NCBI GenBank assembly: GCA_965203265.1
Contig: CBDBBV010000002.1
Span: 2,046,001-2,110,000, forward strand
Length of the DNA: 64,000 bases
Origin: JAHRAW01 sp965203265
GTDB taxonomy: Bacteria; Pseudomonadota; Gammaproteobacteria; Arenicellales; Poriferihabitantaceae
Direction of reading: 5' to 3'
Shown here in pieces: positions 59,375 through 64,000 of the stretch. Each line of letters starts with the position of its first letter. Positions within the stretch are counted from its first letter, which is position 1. The notes beneath the pieces are model-generated. The model worked only from the letters and a program-made list of their open reading frames with translations, was not told the DNA's origin and searched no databases. Position numbers and translations under genes: made by a program.

Positions 59375-60034
59375 ATGTTGCACAACCTCGACAAAAGACT
59401 GATATGCGGCCTCATGCTGTTTCACATCGGCGTGATCGCGCTGGCGAATTACACCGTGCAGTTCACCGGCACATTCGACGGCCATGTTTTCATAGTTTTG
59501 GGCGGCGTTCCGATTATTGATGAGGTGCAATTCACCGGCACATTTGACGGCCATGTTTTCACTTGGGGGATGTTCGTGTTCCCGTTGGTCATCCTCGCCA
59601 CCGACCTCACGGTGCGGCTGTCGAACCAACGCAACGCGCGCGTCATCGTCGCCGGCGCATATATCCCGGCGATCGTCATCAGCGCTTGGCTGGCCGATTG
59701 GCGCATCGGCCTCGCCAGCGGCAGCGCCTATCTGCTCGGTCAGCTGCTGGATATCACGGTCTTCCAGAAAATCCGCGAGCGCAGCAGATCCTGGTGGGCG
59801 GCGCCGCTGATCTCGACCTTCTTCGCCAACATCCTCGACACCTATACCTTCTATTCGGCGGCATTCTACCGCTCGACAGACCCCTTCATGGCGGAGAATT
59901 GGGTCGAGGTGGCAAGCGTCGATCTGGTCTTCAAGATCGTGGTGTCGATACTACTGTTCCTACCGGCCTACGGCATCCTGCTCAACTATCTTCAGGGCAG
60001 ATTGGCGCTGAACCAACCCGCCGTTCGTTCCTGA
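59375..60034 (+). CDS. yhhQ: Queuosine precursor transporter (YhhQ/QPTR), with in-frame duplication
   Basis: Membrane transporter (about six helices) for queuosine precursors such as preQ0/preQ1, 219 residues. MLFHIGVIALANYTVQF and LVILATDLTVRLSNQ match YhhQ. Between these the protein has VQFTGTFDGHVF twice, separated by IVLGGVPIIDE, which is a 69-bp in-frame insertion compared with the normal family layout (one copy running into the TWGMFVFP block). The loop is at a helix end, so the transporter may still work. Confidence 0.9.
   Translation: MLHNLDKRLICGLMLFHIGVIALANYTVQFTGTFDGHVFIVLGGVPIIDEVQFTGTFDGHVFTWGMFVFPLVILATDLTVRLSNQRNARVIVAGAYIPAIVISAWLADWRIGLASGSAYLLGQLLDITVFQKIRERSRSWWAAPLISTFFANILDTYTFYSAAFYRSTDPFMAENWVEVASVDLVFKIVVSILLFLPAYGILLNYLQGRLALNQPAVRS
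59456..59561 (+). repeat. 37-bp direct repeats at 69-bp spacing inside yhhQ
   Basis: The 37 bases beginning GTGCAGTTCACCGGCACATT at 59456 recur at 59525 with two differences. A unique 32-bp spacer (starting TAGTTTTGGGCG) lies between. The total insert of 69 bp keeps the reading frame. Confidence 0.9.
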
Positions 60035-60047
60035 GGTTGCCCCGCCC

Positions 60048-63000
60048 TCACGCCGCCCACTCGCGCCAACCCTGCAGCGCGGGGAAATACAAGCCCAATC
60101 TGATCTCGCCCGGCTGAAGTTGGCCGACTATGGCGGCGTAGCGCGACAGCTGCGCCCGGTGTCGCGCTTGCTCCTCATCCAGAAATTCGTCCAGCTCGGC
60201 GCCCTGATGGTGGCTGGATTTGAAATCGACGATCCAGCGCACGCCGTTTTCGTCGATGAAGCTGCGGTCGACGACGATGCGCACCACCCGTCCGTCAACC
60301 TGCCCGGCGAGGGGCCATTCGCGCCGGATGTCCCGGTGCGCGGCGGAAAACAGCCAAGCCGCGCGGGAATCCCGCCGCGCCTTGTCGACGGCGTCTTCCA
60401 CCCGTTTCAGCGCCGCCGCCAAATCGGGCTCGGCAATGCCGTTTTCCCGCAGCTGGGTGCGCCATTGCGCCCGTTGGTTTTCGTCGGTGCGCCGCCGCCG
60501 CCAATTTTCCCAGCCGACTTCGTCGATCTGCTGCAATATCCGATGGATGACGATGCCGACGATTCTGGCGGTTTCGCCAACCCAGTTGAATTCGATGGAG
60601 TCCGACACATCGGCGTCGGCATCGGCGGCGGTCGTGGCCGCAATGCTCTCCGGCAACTCCGGCGGCGTCCACGCCAGCGGTAGCCGGTGCAGGGGCCGCG
60701 GCGGCGGGCGCGACTGAATCGGCTCGCTTTCGCCCGCCGCATCGTCGTCTTCGTCGGCAGCGGCGGCAATCTCATCAAACGAATCCCACACCTGCGGCCA
60801 CAGCAGGGCCAGCAGGGAAGTCGAGGCCGGCTCCGCGGCTTCATCGGGCTTGGCGGCCTTGACGGCGACGGTGCCGAACAAGTGCAGATTCTTGCGCGCG
60901 CGGGTGCAGGCGACATACAGCAGCCGGCTCAATTCGTGGCGGGCTTGGTGCTTGTCCAGATGTTCGAGGTATCGGTACAGCGGATCGTCCCGGTCGGTAC
61001 TCGGCGGCAGCGGCGCGATGAGCAATTGTTCGGGCAAAGCGCGCCAGCGCAACAGCGTCCTTTCCTCGCCGCGCGGTCGCCGTTCCAGACTCGGCAGGAT
61101 GACGCTGTCGAATTCCAGCCCCTTGGCCTTGTGAATGCTGAGCAGCTGAACCCGCTCGCTACCGTCGCCGCCGCGCGCCCACAGGTCTTCACCGGCGCGC
61201 CGCAGGTTGTCCGGGGTGATTTCGATCTGTTGGGATTCCAGTTGATCGAGCAGGTCGAGGTAGCGGCGGCAATCGTCCAGATCCGAGGAGCCGACCGTGG
61301 CGGGTGCGCCGAGGGATAGCCAAGCGGCCTCCACATTCTGCCGCAGGCCGATGCGCCCGCGCCGATGGAGGGCGGCGGCGAGGGATTCGGTCAGACGCCC
61401 CAATCTGGCGCGCCCCTCCTCGGACAAGTCGGATACCCGCTCCTCGTCCTCCCACAGTTCAACCAGCGTGGCGGCATGGTCGTCGCCGACCAGAGCGGTG
61501 AGGTCCGCCAACTCCAAGCCGCACCACGGCGCGCGCAGCAGGCTGAGCCAAGCGACCCGATCGGCCGGCTGGACGAGGGCGCGGGTGAGGGCGGTCAGGT
61601 CGCGAATGGCCGGGCGGTCGTTGAGCTTGACCAGGTCCACCGCCTGAAACGGGACCCCCCGTCGGCGCAACGCCGTGGCGATGGGGCGCAGGTGGGCGCG
61701 CACGCGGCCGAGCACGGCGATGGATTGATCCGCATCGTGTGCCAGCGCCTGCTCCACGAGGGTCGCGACAGCCTCCGCTTCGGATTCGGTTTCGGATGCG
61801 GCGGCGCGCTTGATGGCGGGGTGAATATGTACTTCGCAGGCCGGTTCGTCGCCCCCGGCGGCATGTGCCGGGGTGTAGCGTACCGCGCTGTTGATCAGGT
61901 CGTCTTGTTCGGGCAGCACCATTTCGAAGGTGCGGTTGAACCACGCCACCAACGGCGGCGCGGAGCGGAAGTTGGCGCTGAGAGAAACGGCTTCGAGGGG
62001 GATGTCGCCGAGGCCGTCCTGCCGCGCATTGAGAAAATTGCCGACTTCGGCGCCGCGAAATCGATAGATCGATTGCATCGGATCGCCGACGAAAAAGAGG
62101 GTGCGCCCGTCGCCCGGCTGCCAGCCTTCGGTCAGCTTTTCCAGCAAGCCGATGTGGGAGATGGAAGTGTCCTGAAATTCGTCCACCAGCAAATGCGACA
62201 GTTCGTAGTCGAAGGTCAACGCCAGATCCGAGGGGGCGTCCGCATCGCCGAGAGCCAACTCGGCGCGTTGGGTCAGCTCGATGAAGTCCGCCTGATTTCG
62301 CGCCTTGAACAGCAGTTGCAGCTCGCCCGCGGCCAATCGCAGCAGTTGCAACAGGGCGGCGGTCGTCTCCCATTGGGCGTCGCCGAATCGCGCTGGCGGC
62401 AGCAGGCGCGCTTCGCTCAGGGCATCCTCCAGCGCGGGTTGCTGCGCGCACCACGCCAGCAAATCGACCATTTGCTCTTTCCTCGCCTTGTGGTTGGGGG
62501 GGAAACCGTGGCGCTTGTCCACTCGCTTCCGCAGGCCGCCGGTCCCCGTCAGCAGCAAGGCGGCGATGGCGTGCCATTGGTCGAGATGGAGATGATCGGC
62601 TTCAGGGAAATTCGGCACCTCGTGCAGGGCGGTTAGCGGCGAGGACACATCGTCCGCCAGCAGGTTGTCGGCGGCGAAGGCGCCCAGTTTCATGATTTCC
62701 GCCTGTTGTGTCGGCGGGAGCATCGCCGCCAGCCGCCGCAGCCCCTGCTCGACCACCTGCCGCCACATCTCTTCGAGACGCGCGCGCATTTGCATTGGCG
62801 TATCAGCACCCAGCACGCCCATCCACTTGTCGCGCTTTTCCAGCATCCCCGCCAGCAGGGATTGCGCCCGATTCCAGTCCGCATCCACCCAAGCGAGCAA
62901 CCGGCGACACGCCTGCGCCAACTGGCTGCCACCCTCGCCGTCCTCGCCATCCTCGATGTGATTGAGAGTCAGTGCGGCGGCCTGCCGATAGAGCGGGGCG

Positions 63001-63434
63001 GGATCGTCGATGATTTCCGGCGCCGCCCCGAATCGCGCTGACCACGGCATGCGCCGCACCAGCTCGCTGCACAGGGAGTCGATGGTCTGGATTCTGAGCC
63101 GCCGGGTGTTGGCGGTGATCTCCCAGCCGTGCTTGGCGTCGTTGGCCAGCGCCGCCTCGCCCAGAGAGCGCATTTCCGCATCGTCCCGCTCGCCTCCGCC
63201 GCCCGCCGCCGCCTGCCGAAGCGCGTGCACGATGCGCTCGCGCATTTCCGCGGTGGCCTTGCGGGTGAAGGTGATCGCCAGAATCTGCTCCGGCGCCTCG
63301 ACGCGCGCCAGCAGGGCGAGATAGCGTCGCACCAGCAACGAAGTCTTGCCGGAACCCGCCGGTGCCTGCACGATGAACGAGCGTCGCGGGTCGAGGGCAT
63401 GTTGCCGTTGGGCTTGGTCGGGTGGGGTGGTCAT
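60048..63434 (-). CDS. addA: AddA-like helicase-nuclease (UvrD/Rep family)
   Basis: DNA double-strand-break processing enzyme, 1128 residues from ATG 63434. Walker A VQAPAGSGKTSLLVRRYLAL, motif Ia AITFTRKATAEMRERI, Walker B LLVDEFQDTS and motif IV-VI region QSIYRFRGAEVGNF show a UvrD-type helicase. The C-terminal PD-(D/E)XK nuclease domain has VRWIVDFKSS. Overlaps the upstream nuclease-like gene by 4 bp. RecB would be related in parts, but the paired AddB-like gene supports AddA. Confidence 0.9.
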   Translation of the reverse strand: MTTPPDQAQRQHALDPRRSFIVQAPAGSGKTSLLVRRYLALLARVEAPEQILAITFTRKATAEMRERIVHALRQAAAGGGGERDDAEMRSLGEAALANDAKHGWEITANTRRLRIQTIDSLCSELVRRMPWSARFGAAPEIIDDPAPLYRQAAALTLNHIEDGEDGEGGSQLAQACRRLLAWVDADWNRAQSLLAGMLEKRDKWMGVLGADTPMQMRARLEEMWRQVVEQGLRRLAAMLPPTQQAEIMKLGAFAADNLLADDVSSPLTALHEVPNFPEADHLHLDQWHAIAALLLTGTGGLRKRVDKRHGFPPNHKARKEQMVDLLAWCAQQPALEDALSEARLLPPARFGDAQWETTAALLQLLRLAAGELQLLFKARNQADFIELTQRAELALGDADAPSDLALTFDYELSHLLVDEFQDTSISHIGLLEKLTEGWQPGDGRTLFFVGDPMQSIYRFRGAEVGNFLNARQDGLGDIPLEAVSLSANFRSAPPLVAWFNRTFEMVLPEQDDLINSAVRYTPAHAAGGDEPACEVHIHPAIKRAAASETESEAEAVATLVEQALAHDADQSIAVLGRVRAHLRPIATALRRRGVPFQAVDLVKLNDRPAIRDLTALTRALVQPADRVAWLSLLRAPWCGLELADLTALVGDDHAATLVELWEDEERVSDLSEEGRARLGRLTESLAAALHRRGRIGLRQNVEAAWLSLGAPATVGSSDLDDCRRYLDLLDQLESQQIEITPDNLRRAGEDLWARGGDGSERVQLLSIHKAKGLEFDSVILPSLERRPRGEERTLLRWRALPEQLLIAPLPPSTDRDDPLYRYLEHLDKHQARHELSRLLYVACTRARKNLHLFGTVAVKAAKPDEAAEPASTSLLALLWPQVWDSFDEIAAAADEDDDAAGESEPIQSRPPPRPLHRLPLAWTPPELPESIAATTAADADADVSDSIEFNWVGETARIVGIVIHRILQQIDEVGWENWRRRRTDENQRAQWRTQLRENGIAEPDLAAALKRVEDAVDKARRDSRAAWLFSAAHRDIRREWPLAGQVDGRVVRIVVDRSFIDENGVRWIVDFKSSHHQGAELDEFLDEEQARHRAQLSRYAAIVGQLQPGEIRLGLYFPALQGWREWAA

Positions 63435-64000
63435 CGAGCCGTCTCTCGCGCTTCGGAGTCGGAGTCCTCCTCGATGCGGCACAGGGCGTGCAGGCCGCAT
63501 TGGGCGCACACGCTCGGGTTGAGGGGGTCGACGCCGGCCTCGCCGTCGAGAAATTCTCCGGCCAGCCGCGCCAGCACCGTGCGCCAGTGCGCCAGCAGTT
63601 CATCCCAATCGGCGAAGTCCCGTTTCAAGGCATGGCTTTGTGCCGGCGGGGAAACGCGGTTTGGCGAGGTGCCGGGGTGGTCGAATCCGCCGCTGCGGGC
63701 AATGCCGCTGAAACCGCACCCCCCGCGCTTCACCCAGCCGAATGCGACGATTTCGACCGGCGCTTCCTGAGCCAACACAGCGAGAACATACAGGGGCAAC
63801 TGGGGAGATTGCGGGCGTTCGCCGAGCCAGTTGGCGAGACTGCTCGGCGTGCCGGTCTTGTAGTCGATGAGGGCGAGCGCGCCGTCCGCCATCCGATCGA
63901 TGCGGTCGGCCTTGAAGGTCAGTTCGAGCCCGCACAAGCAGAGGGTGAATTTCTCCTCCAGCGCGTGGACGGCAAACGGAGCCGCCCGCAGTTTTTCCAC
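63431..64000 (-). CDS. addB: AddB-like nuclease subunit, C-terminal part (5' end outside window)
   Basis: C-terminal 189 residues of a PD-(D/E)XK nuclease that would pair with AddA. The nuclease core reads LTFKADRIDRM, ALALIDYKTG, with Asp and Lys of the active site. The end has CAQCGLHALC, the three-cysteine part of the Fe-S staple known from AddB. The frame is open to the right edge; the GTG at 64000 is not claimed as the start. Overlaps addA by 4 bp. Confidence 0.85.
   Translation of the reverse strand: MEKLRAAPFAVHALEEKFTLCLCGLELTFKADRIDRMADGALALIDYKTGTPSSLANWLGERPQSPQLPLYVLAVLAQEAPVEIVAFGWVKRGGCGFSGIARSGGFDHPGTSPNRVSPPAQSHALKRDFADWDELLAHWRTVLARLAGEFLDGEAGVDPLNPSVCAQCGLHALCRIEEDSDSEARETAR

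Noticed and set aside
57911..59629. Minus-strand frame of 572 codons around frmA
   Set aside because: Its composition is that of a frame shadow; frmA in the other frame carries all zinc and NAD motifs.

Overview
The window is 64 kb of GC-rich chromosome from a Gram-negative, respiring bacterium. Gene content and order point to a gammaproteobacterium: rsmG-parA-parB beside atpIBEFHAGDC, petABC followed by sspA-sspB, hslVU, and kdsD-lptCAB near hpf-ptsN-rapZ-ptsH. Kdo and Lpt genes show a lipopolysaccharide outer membrane, and a cytochrome bc1 complex plus F-type ATP synthase show aerobic or respiratory metabolism. Most real genes strongly prefer C- or G-ending codons, so the few AT-richer genes stand out as probable imports. 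No tRNA, rRNA or CRISPR array was seen.

Layout. 1-5.2 kb: a hydrolase, the thiamine ABC transporter thiBPQ under a TPP riboswitch, and a methyltransferase. 5.2-7.5 kb: rsmG, parA and a parB that carries a 1-base frameshift. 7.5-11.8 kb: the dTDP-L-rhamnose operon rmlACDB and a divergent glycosyltransferase. 11.9-20.9 kb: the ATP synthase operon, unusually split by four unrecognised genes, two between atpA and atpG and two between atpG and atpD. 21-25.6 kb: a tightly overlapped run purM-purN-DUF3108-GNAT-ABC exporter. 25.6-33.2 kb (minus strand): a regulatory-type PTS (ptsN, rapZ, ptsH, ptsI), hpf, then LPS transport and Kdo genes. rpoN, which usually lies between lptB and hpf, is missing; an AT-rich methyltransferase and an IS scar are there instead. 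33.2-34.6 kb: one complete DDE-transposase insertion sequence and a shrunken, internally deleted copy of it. 34.6-38.9 kb: a large autotransporter behind a 25-C homopolymer, a likely phase-variable surface protein. 39-46.7 kb: petABC, sspAB, hslVU, an acyltransferase and rpoH, with a CIRCE-like (HrcA) operator over the rpoH promoter. 46.9-51.6 kb: an accessory block with a ParA-like ATPase and small partner, a 13-repeat Sel1 protein fused to a trypsin-like protease, and debris of a second protease copy and an IS end. 51.7-60 kb: ilvD, a class II aldolase, a membrane protein, a TnpB-only transposable element, a phosphoribosyltransferase, a DMT transporter, glutathione-dependent formaldehyde dehydrogenase and a queuosine-precursor transporter with an in-frame duplication. 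60-64 kb: an AddAB-like helicase-nuclease pair, the second gene running off the window.

The strongest leads are the poly-C-controlled autotransporter, the CIRCE-like site at rpoH, the Sel1-protease/ParA locus, the unknown genes inside the atp operon, and the linked traces of one IS family at several places in the window (29.5, 33.2, 33.5 and 50.9 kb). All statements come from reading the sequence and from general family knowledge; no database search was run.
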